Shown: in pieces, positions 8,108 through 16,089 of the stretch | Position numbering within the stretch: position 1 is the first letter of the stretch | Layout: each line of letters starts with the position of its first letter | Assembly (NCBI GenBank): GCA_045110675.1 | Contig: JBGCGJ010000008.1 | Span: forward strand, 47,682 to 111,681 | DNA: 64,000 nt | Direction of reading: 5' to 3' | From: JBALVT01 sp045110675 | GTDB lineage: Bacteria; Pseudomonadota; Gammaproteobacteria; Pseudomonadales; Halieaceae | Position numbers and translations under genes: made by a program | Notes under the pieces: generated by a model | Databases searched by the model: none | What the model was told of the DNA's origin: nothing | Seen by the model: only the letters and a program-made list of their open reading frames with translations

Positions 8108-9115
8108 TTGATCGGGATTAACATCCCGCTCTCGCGCGACTGCCGAGTCTTTTGTTCATACAGCAGCGCCGATCGTGGCCGCGTAACAGGTCTGGGATTG
8201 TTGCTGGAGGCCCTTGGACACGAGATCTTCCTTGATCATAAAACGATAAAACCGGGTAGCCGCTGGCAAACCAGCTTGCAGACGGGATTGGATCAAGCGG
8301 ATGTATTGCTCGCCTACTGGACCAGAAGCGCTTCATTGTCTGAATGGGTTCGCAAGGAAATCGAGTATTTTCACGTGCACTATCCGCATCGCCTCATCGT
8401 TCCGGTACTGGGCGATGAAACTCCTCTGTCGGAGTTGCTGGACGGTTATCAACATAGCGATTTCTGCCCCTTGATCAACGAGCTGCTCTTACTGAAAAGA
8501 ACAATGGCGAGCCAGGGTGCGAAGCCTGCTCAAATTCAAGTTGCTATCTCGAAGAGGCTTGGAGAGGCCGGAATTGAACTGGAGGGAAAAGATCTGGAAA
8601 AACTGTTCAAGCTGTTCGCCACCGCTGGTTTTCTTGGCCTGATTAGCGCCCCCGTCTTGAACTTCCAGGCAGCGGGTAACCGTATCATTGAACTACTCGC
8701 ACAACTCAGTCGCTACGAGTGGATGTCGTTCGGGACGGTCGCCCTGTTGGGAGCTATTTTCTGCAATATCGCCGGCCACACTCAGGATACTGCCAGTGGA
8801 TTCTCCGACAGTGGAAGCGAGGAATACCCATCGGCAAAAGTACTGCCCACGGATGTCTGGCTGGGGATGTGGACATTGACCGATAGCACTAGCAATAACA
8901 GTGGTAAAAGCGATACTTTTCGCATCATAAGGACATGCAACGAGTATGCGCTGAGCAGGGAAAAGGGCGCCATCATTCTTCAGATAATCCCGGAGCATCT
9001 TCGCTTTACCGAAGGGCTGAATGAGTACGTTGCGACGATGCAACCAGGTGGTGTAGCCGAAGTTATCGTCACGTCCACAGCCACTGCGCAGCCGCACACT
9101 GGCAGAGAGTTGTAG
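8108..9115 (+). CDS. TIR-domain protein with C-terminal membrane anchor
   Basis: TIR domains are protein-interaction or NAD-cleaving modules. Here the TIR fold starts at once: CRVFCSYSSADR, then LLLEALGHEIFLDHKTI, SLQTGLDQADVLLAYWT and SLSEWVRKEIEYF. In the last segment the W-x3-E pattern contains the glutamate expected for NADase activity. A hydrophobic segment follows near residues 195-210 of the domain-start protein. A second, clearer transmembrane helix (MSFGTVALLGAIFCNIAG) comes before a ~110-residue C-terminal region that I do not recognise. No ATG exists upstream of the domain. The frame is open back to TTG 7958, but that stretch is cysteine-rich and unlike the domain, so TTG 8108 is a guess. 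Function could be defence signalling or cell-death control (inference). Confidence 0.65.
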   Translation: MIGINIPLSRDCRVFCSYSSADRGRVTGLGLLLEALGHEIFLDHKTIKPGSRWQTSLQTGLDQADVLLAYWTRSASLSEWVRKEIEYFHVHYPHRLIVPVLGDETPLSELLDGYQHSDFCPLINELLLLKRTMASQGAKPAQIQVAISKRLGEAGIELEGKDLEKLFKLFATAGFLGLISAPVLNFQAAGNRIIELLAQLSRYEWMSFGTVALLGAIFCNIAGHTQDTASGFSDSGSEEYPSAKVLPTDVWLGMWTLTDSTSNNSGKSDTFRIIRTCNEYALSREKGAIILQIIPEHLRFTEGLNEYVATMQPGGVAEVIVTSTATAQPHTGREL

Positions 9116-9308
9116 TTAATAAAAGTGCCCGGCTATAGCCCCAGAATTCAACCGTGCATTCGAGCGCAAGCGTCTTGATCCAAGACCGATGCGCCCATGG
9201 CCATTTTTGCATGGCCTTTGGCCTGTTCGGCTCTCGCTGGCTTCAGCGCAATCAGGCAATATTTCTTACATTATCGATTCACCCAATTGAAACCCAGGGA
9301 GTAAACCC

Positions 9309-9953
9309 ATGACTGAAGTTATAGACACCTACTGGTCCTTTCGCAGTCCTTATTCTTATCTTGCGATACCGGACCTGTTGCGCCTGCGCGACGACTACGG
9401 TGTAGATATCGCGCTGCGTGTGGTTCTCCCCATCGCCGTCCGCGACCCGGAAAAAGTATTTGATCCGAATAACCTCAAGCCCATGAAGTACATCGTGATG
9501 GATGCAAAGCGCCGCGCCGAGTACCTGGGATTACCCTACAGATTCCCTGCCAAACCGGACCCGGTGGTTCAGGACCTGCAAACCCTCACCGTGCCGGAAG
9601 AACAACCCTATATCTATCGTCTCTGCAAAATGGGCGTGGAGGCGCAACGCCGTGGCAGGGGCCTTGAGCTGGCAGCGGGGGTATCACGCCTGATCATGGG
9701 CGGTACCGAAAACTGGGACCAGGGCGACCACCTGGCGAACGCCGTGGCCTCCGCTGGCCTGGACCTGGCTGAACTGGACGCTGCTATCGCCGATGGGGAC
9801 CACATGGCTGAAATCGAACAGAACCAGCAGAAACTGGATTCAGCCGGTCACTGGGGTGTGCCTACCATGGTCCTGCGTGATGAGCCTTTTTTCGGCCAGG
9901 ACCGCATCGATACCCTTAGATGGCGTCTGGACCAGTATGGACTGATGAAGTAG
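9309..9953 (+). CDS. DsbA-family / 2-hydroxychromene-2-carboxylate isomerase-like protein
   Basis: 214 residues of the kappa-GST/HCCA-isomerase branch of the thioredoxin superfamily. The N-terminus has FRSPYSYLA (Ser13) where DsbA proteins carry CxxC, so it is not a disulfide oxidase. The C-terminal part has GHWGVPTMVL, with the cis-Pro loop, and DEPFFGQDRIDTL, the family hallmark. Known members isomerise aromatic degradation intermediates with glutathione. The true substrate here is unknown, because no naphthalene-type cluster is adjacent. GGGAG lies 9 bases before the ATG. It is a single gene with large gaps on both sides. Confidence 0.85.
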   Translation: MTEVIDTYWSFRSPYSYLAIPDLLRLRDDYGVDIALRVVLPIAVRDPEKVFDPNNLKPMKYIVMDAKRRAEYLGLPYRFPAKPDPVVQDLQTLTVPEEQPYIYRLCKMGVEAQRRGRGLELAAGVSRLIMGGTENWDQGDHLANAVASAGLDLAELDAAIADGDHMAEIEQNQQKLDSAGHWGVPTMVLRDEPFFGQDRIDTLRWRLDQYGLMK

Positions 9954-10115
9954 TAGTTTTGAACGAGAGAGGGGAAATCAAACGGGCGTGCAAATCAAAG
10001 GTGTGAGAATTGGGAACGCCACTCTGATTCCTTAAGTTTCGTTACTCAAAATGGACTGCTGCTACCTCAAAAGATGGGCGGAGGTGACAAAAACGTCATT
10101 TGGTTGTGGAAACGA

Positions 10116-11045
10116 TTACTCAGAATGCTCACTCCTTGCTTCAATTGCGGCCTTTTTTTCCAACTGGAAGGTAAACTTGTTCTTTACACCGTGCCTCTCT
10201 ACCGGCTCCCCATCGACCAGCGTTAGCTCATAGCGGAAACGCTTCGCAGCTGCAATCGAGACTTCATCGAATATTCGCTCTGGCGAAGAGTCCACCACAC
10301 GAATATTGGTAGTACGACCAACTCGATCAACACAGTATTCCACTATTACATAACCCTCTACTCCCGCGTACTGAGCTCGACGTGGATATCTTGGTGCAAA
10401 CTTCGCAACCCCATGTTCTTTCTTAAGAGACTCCACCTCTGCTTCTGAGTGGGGTGCCACCATAATGTCACCCTCTGGTATTTCAAAGAACTTTTCAGCG
10501 GCTTCGTACCCTAAGTCGGCTGACCTATTTAGATACATGAATGCTGTATCCTGATCTTTGTCAGTTCCCAGTCCAAGTAGGTACATCCAGAATAACGAGT
10601 ATGCAGCGTGCGGCATTTTGCGATTGGCGGCGAGCGTGAACCAGTAAAGGGAGTCTCTATAGCTTTGCTTCACGCTATTTCCTTTGGCATAGAGCGCTCC
10701 AAGTATTGACTGTCCCACGGGATGTCCTTGCTCGGCTGCTTTTGTGCACCACACGAAAGCTTGGTCATAGTTTTCAGGATAACCCTTGTTCCCATATGTG
10801 TAACCTTGGCAGCGTTCTAGCATTTCAGCAACGTCCTTCAACCCACCGCGCAGGACGTCCGCTTCGTCGGAGATAATCTCTTCAAATTCGTCAAACAACT
10901 CCGTTCGTGCGACGCTTTTTGTCGATACTGATTCCACACTTGCTGAGCTGGACGATATGGGCTCCGGCTTTTCAGCAGCATTGGCGGCACAGCCAATAAG
11001 TGTTGCGAAAACTATGAAAATGCTGGGCAATCGAAAATCTTTCAT
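10116..11045 (-). CDS. Lipoprotein with Sel1-like repeats and a TonB C-terminal domain
   Basis: 309 residues. The signal peptide ends in lipobox LIGC (Cys19), so the protein is probably membrane-anchored by lipid. Sel1-like repeats follow at about 80-180 (YDQAFVWCTKAAEQGHPVGQSILGALYAKG and two further units). The C-terminal ~90 residues are a TonB energy-transducer domain: APRYPRRAQYAGVEGYVIVEYCVD through AAAKRFRYE. Ordinary TonB has an N-terminal helix that contacts ExbB/ExbD; this one does not. It is therefore more likely a TonB-fold periplasmic protein than an energy transducer. Sel1-TonB fusions are seen in several gammaproteobacteria. No ExbBD genes are nearby. Confidence 0.8.
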   Translation of the reverse strand: MKDFRLPSIFIVFATLIGCAANAAEKPEPISSSSASVESVSTKSVARTELFDEFEEIISDEADVLRGGLKDVAEMLERCQGYTYGNKGYPENYDQAFVWCTKAAEQGHPVGQSILGALYAKGNSVKQSYRDSLYWFTLAANRKMPHAAYSLFWMYLLGLGTDKDQDTAFMYLNRSADLGYEAAEKFFEIPEGDIMVAPHSEAEVESLKKEHGVAKFAPRYPRRAQYAGVEGYVIVEYCVDRVGRTTNIRVVDSSPERIFDEVSIAAAKRFRYELTLVDGEPVERHGVKNKFTFQLEKKAAIEARSEHSE

Positions 11046-11350
11046 CGAGGGTTGACCTTTCCTTGAGGTGTGACGAGTATCTTTGGCTCTTTCTCTGGAA
11101 GCTGTTCAGGAAGCACTATTTTTACGCGCGGAGTCAGCGATGCCAGAGGCTATCGTACTATAGCAAAAAGATAATCGGGGACAGACCACCATTAGCGAAG
11201 GATTTTGGTCGTCCAGTTAGACTGGGATAAATCTTCCGCTCTAGAGCAACTGCCGATTAACACATCAGAGGTGATGTAACCTGTGGTCTGCCCCCGTTTT
11301 TCCTACTGAAGTAGTAAGGGCTTTAACCCGCTAAAGCTCTTTGATCTTTC
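11046..11350. other. Intergenic region containing dispersed element copy B
   Basis: No gene is supportable. The centre is filled by the repeat element at 11173-11301. After it comes a small hairpin-like sequence, taagggctttaacccgcta (about 11313-11331), which resembles the hairpin inside copy A. Confidence 0.5.
11173..11301. repeat. Dispersed inverted-end element, copy B
   Basis: About 129 bp. It opens with aatcggggacagaccacc and closes with ctgtggtctgcccccgtttt, imperfect terminal inverted repeats. The first ~55 bp are nearly identical to copy C at 12016-12093 (attagcgaagg, gtccagtta, actggg). The remainder differs, so the copies differ in internal length. It carries no open frame. It flanks the lipoprotein gene at 11351-11896 together with copy C. 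Confidence 0.65.
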
Positions 11351-11896
11351 CTATTGTTTTATTGGAATAAAGTTGTTTGCTAGGTGACTTGATAACTCAC
11401 AGTTGTTGCTAATAATCACCACGTGATACTCGCCTACAAGCACGGTGTCATAACAGGTATTAAGTAGCGCTTCGAGGCCCGCGGTGCGCGACTCTTTCAA
11501 CTTGTATCGCCAAATTGTAAGGTTGTTGATAACAGCTTTTTCCACTGTTTGGAGAAGTTCTGACGTTGGCTCAGAAAATTCCCTTGTATCGGAATTTAAT
11601 CTAACGTGTATTCTGTCGGTATCGAAATGACTAGGGTGTGGGGCTATCCGTTCATATCGATCCACTGGTATCGAAAACCGAAGCTCTGTAACTTCTCGAT
11701 CTCCCAGACTGGATGCCCTACCCACAAAAGATTTTGGTATTGGAAAAAATCCAACTCCAACATCGATGTAGGTATAGTTCCCGCTGATCATCGCTTCGGA
11801 GTGAACTTTTGGGTTCGAAGCGGTGCCGCAAGAAGAAGCCAAAAATATAAAGCCAAAAAAAATAATAGAAAATGCTCTTTGATACATACATTTCAT
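11351..11896 (-). CDS. Hypothetical lipoprotein
   Basis: 181 residues with a strongly hydrophobic signal peptide and lipobox LASSC, so the protein is probably an envelope lipoprotein. The mature part is beta-rich with no motif I recognise; two cysteines (NTCYDT and NNCELS) could form a disulfide. AGGAA lies 6 bases before the ATG at 11896; another ATG three codons in is possible. The gene sits exactly between dispersed elements B and C. Confidence 0.6.
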   Translation of the reverse strand: MKCMYQRAFSIIFFGFIFLASSCGTASNPKVHSEAMISGNYTYIDVGVGFFPIPKSFVGRASSLGDREVTELRFSIPVDRYERIAPHPSHFDTDRIHVRLNSDTREFSEPTSELLQTVEKAVINNLTIWRYKLKESRTAGLEALLNTCYDTVLVGEYHVVIISNNCELSSHLANNFIPIKQ

Positions 11897-12015
11897 TATG
11901 AGTTCCTGGTATTTAGCGGCATCTGGCCAAGAGTCTGTTATCTTCGAAAAGTTGTTGAAGGACCCGTCCAGTATAATACGTGCGCGGATCAGCCTGAGCT
12001 ACTTCAGGAAGGGAT

Positions 12016-12093
12016 AATCGGGGACAGACCACCATTAGCGAAGGTTTTTGGCCGTCCAGTTACACTGGGCTGGTTCAGTCTGTCCCCGTTTTT
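12016..12093. repeat. Dispersed inverted-end element, copy C (shortest)
   Basis: About 78 bp from aatcggggacagaccacc to gtctgtccccgttttt. The last 12-13 bases are a near-perfect inverted copy of the first. It shares its first ~55 bp with copy B. Its size, ends and lack of coding capacity fit a non-autonomous REP- or MITE-like element. The hairpin followed by T-rich sequence could also end transcription. Confidence 0.65.
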
Positions 12094-12117
12094 CGTTTTT
12101 TATGGCGGAGCCAGACT

Positions 12118-12624
12118 CTAACTAATCCCGCGCGAGTAACTTGTTAAATTCTGTTGCATAACCTTGAAATATATAAATTGCATGAGTACTCCAAATAGCT
12201 GGCCAGTGAGCAGCCAAGTATAACTTGGTGCGTTACTTGCCCCCCCGGATATTGCGAAACCGATAAACCCTCCATAGAAAGCACCAAGCGCTAAACCAAC
12301 ACCCCAAACCTGAATACCAACTGGTAGAGACAAAGCTGCTAATCGGAGAAAGAAAGCCTTTCCATCACCGGATTTATTCGTTTCATAAAGTAGATGCATA
12401 CCCCAATATTGAATGGACGCGAAGACGATAAGATTCAATACTTGATACCACCACGAGAAATTCTCCCCGGCTGAACAAGTAACTACAACAGGGATAGCGA
12501 TATAGCTCGCAAATATCATGCTGTAGACCAGCAGTTGACTAAAAGCCAAATCTTCCGACACATCGTCGTGATGCAATCTTTTCGATAATTCTCGTGAATT
12601 GAGAAAATACAGTTCTTTGATCAT
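12118..12624 (-). CDS. Hypothetical four-helix membrane protein
   Basis: 168 residues. A charged N-terminal segment of about 30 residues precedes four predicted membrane helices: LLVYSMIFASYIAIPVVV, YQVLNLIVFASIQYWGM, LAALSLPVGIQVWGVGLALG and a C-terminal helix in TWLLTGQLFGVLMQFIYF. The third to fourth helix loop is glycine-rich (GAFYGGFIGFAISGG). GGGAAG precedes the ATG. I recognise no family. It is isolated, next to repeat copy C. Confidence 0.6.
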   Translation of the reverse strand: MIKELYFLNSRELSKRLHHDDVSEDLAFSQLLVYSMIFASYIAIPVVVTCSAGENFSWWYQVLNLIVFASIQYWGMHLLYETNKSGDGKAFFLRLAALSLPVGIQVWGVGLALGAFYGGFIGFAISGGASNAPSYTWLLTGQLFGVLMQFIYFKVMQQNLTSYSRGIS

Positions 12625-13208
12625 AACTTCCCTTTATGTTTACCGCCTAGTTATCCGGCAGGCGCTAGATACTAGCGATCCGCGATATTTAACCTCGACG
12701 TAAATTGACTTCTGAGGCAAACCAGCCTTTTGTTGATTTTGCTAGGGCAATAAGCATGTGAAGAATTTTGAAACCCCAAATAGAACATCTCTAGAAGCGA
12801 TTAGGATAGCAGAATCGATAGTAGTGACTCAGACAATTCTGATCTACGGTCCGGGGTATCTCTGTATAAGCAGAAGGCTACGACCCTTGAGGGAAAACAG
12901 TTTCCCTCGATACTTGATACAAGCAAATGCGTATGCCCGTTTCCGCAAAGGCATGCGATATTGTTGAGATACGAACTAGAGCGCTATACGAAGCAGAAAA
13001 CGTAAATGATTTGCCACTAGACGCTCTCATATAGCGGCAGGCAGCTATGTGCAAACCTATTGCTCGGATCGGAGTCGGCGCCATCCAGACTGGGAAACCT
13101 ACGGCATTCCAATCCTGTGGACGGATGGCGGCCGGGTCAACGTGAGATGCATAGGGCATAACCTAAAAGAACTGTCACCTATGTGATCGGAAAGCACCCC
13201 TAGCAAAA
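12625..13208. other. Gene-free stretch between membrane protein gene and tRNA-Arg
   Basis: 584 bp with no supportable gene. Short open frames on both strands lack ribosome sites and protein-like composition. No attachment-site repeat of the tRNA 3' end is visible on this side. Confidence 0.45.
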
Positions 13209-13285
13209 TGGCCCGCCCTTCAGGATTCGAACCTGAGACCTTCCCCTTAGGAGGGGGACGCTCTATCCAGCTGAGCTAAGGGCGG
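13209..13285 (-). tRNA. tRNA-Arg (anticodon CCU)
   Basis: Folds as a complete cloverleaf on the minus strand. The acceptor stem is CCGCCCT/AGGGCGG with discriminator G and an encoded CCA. The D arm is GCTCAGCTGGATAGAGC, and the anticodon stem TCCCC/GGGGA surrounds the loop CTCCTAA. The T arm is TCAGG-TTCGAAT-CCTGA. Anticodon CCT reads the AGG arginine codon. Confidence 0.97.
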
Positions 13286-13344
13286 AGAATGAACGCTGCG
13301 GATTATCCTGAACGCAGCAGGCTAAGGCAAGAACTCAAACCGCT

Positions 13345-13962
13345 TTAGCTCACTAACATCGCTCGAATAACCCGATGCAGTAGCGTCTTCTGCCGGGCAA
13401 TATTTTCCGGAGAAGTCAGTTCACCGCTCGCCATTGTCTCGTAGGCTCTTTGCGCCAAAAAGTATCCGGTGGTGATGTTGAACAGGGCAATCACATTGAT
13501 AGCCAGGGCCTCACGGCTCAGGTCATCCGATGAATTCAAGTCTGCCATGCTCTGAATACCCTGGCTGAAGAGTTTCTCCAACCAGCCGTGTATCAATTGA
13601 TTCCCTATCGATTCTTTATCCCCCTGCATCGCCTGTTGGAAGAGGGCGGCTATCTGTGGGTGGTCCAGCAGCAGGTCTGTCATCACTGAGGGCAGGTCGG
13701 TGTAGTCCCTAAGGTCCGACGCCTGCTCCAGGTGCCAGGTCATCGCCTCAGCCATGGGGTTTAGCGCCCTGTGCAACACCGCTTCGTAAAGCGCCTGTTT
13801 TCCCGCAAAGTAATTGTAGAGACCGGGTTCCTTGATACCTGTTTGCTCTGCAATCTGCCGCAAACTGGTGCCGTCATAGCCGTGAGTCGCAAACAGGTCC
13901 TCTGCCGCATCCAGTATTCGGATGGAGGTGAGTTCGCCTTTGGTCTTCTTTGTCGCTTCCAT
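13345..13962 (-). CDS. TetR/AcrR-family transcriptional regulator
   Basis: 205 residues. The N-terminal TetR helix-turn-helix is clear: RILDAAEDLFATHGYDGTSLRQIAEQTGIKEPGLYNYFAGKQALYEAVL (residues ~18-66). The C-terminal ligand-binding part is helical and not diagnostic. It is divergent from the Rieske dioxygenase genes across a 131-bp gap containing two TTAATGA[A/C]TGAT sequences, likely operators. It therefore most likely represses its own gene and the dioxygenase until an aromatic or acyl ligand is bound (inference). GGGAAG precedes the ATG. Confidence 0.9.
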   Translation of the reverse strand: MEATKKTKGELTSIRILDAAEDLFATHGYDGTSLRQIAEQTGIKEPGLYNYFAGKQALYEAVLHRALNPMAEAMTWHLEQASDLRDYTDLPSVMTDLLLDHPQIAALFQQAMQGDKESIGNQLIHGWLEKLFSQGIQSMADLNSSDDLSREALAINVIALFNITTGYFLAQRAYETMASGELTSPENIARQKTLLHRVIRAMLVS

Positions 13963-13980
13963 GGGCTTCCCGGGTATAAA

Positions 13981-13998
13981 TTAATGAATGATTGTTAA
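13981..13998. promoter_or_regulatory. Candidate TetR operator, tetR-proximal
   Basis: Reads ttaatgaatgattgttaa, 18 bases upstream of the tetR start, with TTAA at both ends. It shares TTAATGA-TGAT with the sequence at 14064-14084, next to the dioxygenase start. The repeated motif between divergent genes fits a TetR-type control region. Confidence 0.45.
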
Positions 13999-14063
13999 AA
14001 ATTGATCAAAAAATAGCAAGTACACCTCGATTTGGCCCTTTGAGAGCGCTTATACTAGTAAAA

Positions 14064-14084
14064 ATTAATGACTGATAATTTAAT
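14064..14084. promoter_or_regulatory. Candidate TetR operator, dioxygenase-proximal
   Basis: Contains ttaatgactgataatttaa, ending 10 bases before the dioxygenase alpha-subunit ATG. It matches the tetR-proximal site at 11 of 12 positions in TTAATGA[A/C]TGAT. Confidence 0.45.
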
Positions 14085-14093
14085 GGTGTCTCC

Positions 14094-15380
14094 ATGAAGT
14101 ATCCCGTCAGTGAATTGGTCAATAACGATGCCTCGTTAATCAGCCGTCGTTGCTGGTCTGATCCGGAGGTTTACGCACTGGAAAAGCAGGCCATATTCGG
14201 TAAAGCGTGGTTGTTTTTAGGGCATGAATCTCAAATTAAGAACCCCGGAGATTTTGTTCAGGCTTTCATGTGTGAAACACCGATTATTCTCTCCAGAGGC
14301 GAAGATCTGAAGATTCACGCCAACATCAATAGCTGCAGTCATCGAGGTTTACCCGTTTGTCGCGCCGACCACGGCAACACAAAGCGCTTTATCTGCCCGT
14401 ATCACAGCTGGTCTTACAGCGTCGAGGGAAACCTGGTCACCATTCCCCAGGACAGCGAAGTTCAGACCAAGCCCGACAAAAGTCAGTTGGGCCTGAAGAA
14501 GGTTCCCCGCGTTGAGTCTTGGCGGGGTATGGTTTTCGGCAGTTTCGATGAAAATATTATTCCCCTGGATGATTATCTGGGCGATATGCGTTTTTACCTG
14601 GACGCGTTTTTTGATCGCTTTCCTCAGGGCATCGAATTTATGGGGGCGCCGCATCGTTGGGTTATGAACGCGAACTGGAAGCTGCCGGTCGAAAATCAAT
14701 TGGGGGATGTGAATCACGGGGCGTTCTTGCACAGCTCCATTATTCCCCGCGAAGCGCAAGACACGATTGAAAAGCTGGGTTACTCGGTGGTGCCAAAACC
14801 TGGTCACGGTGCAACCTTTAGAATCATGCCGGAAGATTCTCCCATCGAGGAAATAGCCTGGGGAATGGAAGGCATGGGAGGAATGTTTGGCGGCGAAGAA
14901 GTGCAGGACTATTTGCGCGAAGTGCAGCGACAAGCCACCGAGCGGGTAGGGGATATTCGCGCCAGAATGAAAGGGCTTACCTATGGCGTTTATCCCAACC
15001 TTTCTTTTTTGTGGTCTAACACTTCCTTCAAAGTGTCTCACCCTCGCGGGCCTGGCAAGGTGGAGTACTGGTCTTGGGCTGCGGTGCCTGCCGATGCGCC
15101 CGACGCTGTTAAGAAAGTGTTGCGCACAAACTACAGTTCCTTTTTTGGTCCGGGCGGTATTCTCGAGCAGGAAGATTCCGAAGTTTGGGTGCAACAATTT
15201 CAAGGCAGCAAAATCGACTACGCCGATGACAAACCGTATTTTTACGGTCTTGGTTTGAACGAAGAAAAACCTCACCCGGAGTTACCCGGTTTGGTAAGCG
15301 TCACAGCGAATGAATTTTACGCGCGACATTTTTTTGCGAGATGGCGCGACGAGCTGCAAGCTGGGGAGGCGCTACTATGA
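14094..15380 (+). CDS. Rieske aromatic-ring-hydroxylating dioxygenase, alpha subunit
   Basis: 428 residues. The Rieske [2Fe-2S] site is complete: C-S-H at about residue 80 and C-P-Y-H at about 101. The catalytic mononuclear iron site is in VENQLGDVNHGAFLHSS (about 200-215), giving the two histidines; the third carboxylate ligand should lie about 150 residues further on. It forms the oxygenase with the beta subunit encoded next. Such enzymes add O2 to aromatic rings using electrons from a ferredoxin/reductase, neither of which is adjacent. The sequence style (428 residues, benzoate/biphenyl-like) does not fix the substrate. It is controlled by the divergent TetR gene (inference). Confidence 0.92.
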   Translation: MKYPVSELVNNDASLISRRCWSDPEVYALEKQAIFGKAWLFLGHESQIKNPGDFVQAFMCETPIILSRGEDLKIHANINSCSHRGLPVCRADHGNTKRFICPYHSWSYSVEGNLVTIPQDSEVQTKPDKSQLGLKKVPRVESWRGMVFGSFDENIIPLDDYLGDMRFYLDAFFDRFPQGIEFMGAPHRWVMNANWKLPVENQLGDVNHGAFLHSSIIPREAQDTIEKLGYSVVPKPGHGATFRIMPEDSPIEEIAWGMEGMGGMFGGEEVQDYLREVQRQATERVGDIRARMKGLTYGVYPNLSFLWSNTSFKVSHPRGPGKVEYWSWAAVPADAPDAVKKVLRTNYSSFFGPGGILEQEDSEVWVQQFQGSKIDYADDKPYFYGLGLNEEKPHPELPGLVSVTANEFYARHFFARWRDELQAGEALL

Positions 15381-15937
15381 GCAACATCGCATTTGAAACC
15401 AGTCCGGAACAACAACGATCCCTCGAGCGTTTTTATCATTATGAAGCTCGTCTGTTAGACAATCGCCAATACCAACAGTGGCTGACGTTGATCTCAGAAG
15501 ACATCGCCTATGTCATGCCATCGCGAGTGAATGTCCAGGTTAACAATCGTGATCGAGGCGAGGAGGGTATGATTTCCATCGAGCGGGAATTGGAAGGTGT
15601 CGATTCCATGGGCTGTCCCATTCGCGAAGAAAACTATATTCATCTTATGGTGCGCGTAGAGCGGGCTTACAAAGTGAATTCCTGGTCGGAGAATCCGCCG
15701 GCGCGAACGCGCAGAATCATTGGCAATGTTGAATTGATGTCTGTGCAGGGCGAAGAGTATCAGGTGATCAATAATTTTCATTTGTACTACGCCAGACCCG
15801 GCAGTGAGAATTTTATCTACAGTGGTCAGCGCCGCGATCAACTCCTGGTCGACGATAACAGCTACAAATTGAAACACCGGAAAATCATCATGGATTACGC
15901 CAGTATTGATGTGCCTACACTCGGCCTGCTCTTCTAA
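15377..15937 (+). CDS. Rieske dioxygenase, beta subunit
   Basis: 187 residues with the small cone-shaped beta-subunit fold (SnoaL/NTF2-like). Family signatures are FYHYEARLLDNRQYQQWLTLISEDIAYVMP near the start and RTRRIIGNVELM in the middle, ending in HRKIIMDYASIDVPTLGLLF. It has no cofactor and stabilises the alpha trimer. The ATG overlaps the alpha-subunit stop (ATGA), so the two subunits are translationally coupled. No electron-transfer component follows; the next gene is a housekeeping murein enzyme. Confidence 0.92.
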   Translation: MSNIAFETSPEQQRSLERFYHYEARLLDNRQYQQWLTLISEDIAYVMPSRVNVQVNNRDRGEEGMISIERELEGVDSMGCPIREENYIHLMVRVERAYKVNSWSENPPARTRRIIGNVELMSVQGEEYQVINNFHLYYARPGSENFIYSGQRRDQLLVDDNSYKLKHRKIIMDYASIDVPTLGLLF

Positions 15938-16089
15938 CCCATTCTGGTGAGAAGCAGCACGCATTATATAGACTATTTTCCAATGCGCACTTGCAATCAA
16001 CCGTCGTGCATATCAATCTATACACTATTGGAATCGCTGTTGTAATCGCAGCGTGAATAATACAAAACGTGTTTTTAGAGGTGTGTCCA

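Noticed and set aside
12758..13159. Short open frames in the gap before tRNA-Arg
   Set aside because: A 69-residue plus-strand and a 93-residue minus-strand frame overlap each other. Neither has a ribosome site, domain or protein-like composition; the region may be a relic, but I cannot support it.
13209..13285. tRNA-Arg as an integration site of a mobile element
   Set aside because: No integrase gene and no repeat of the tRNA 3' end are visible on either side within the window.
14349..15275. 308-residue open frame on the minus strand
   Set aside because: Lies wholly antisense to the Rieske alpha-subunit gene, whose motifs are complete; the antisense product is His/Arg-rich without domain features. 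It is a shadow of codon bias.
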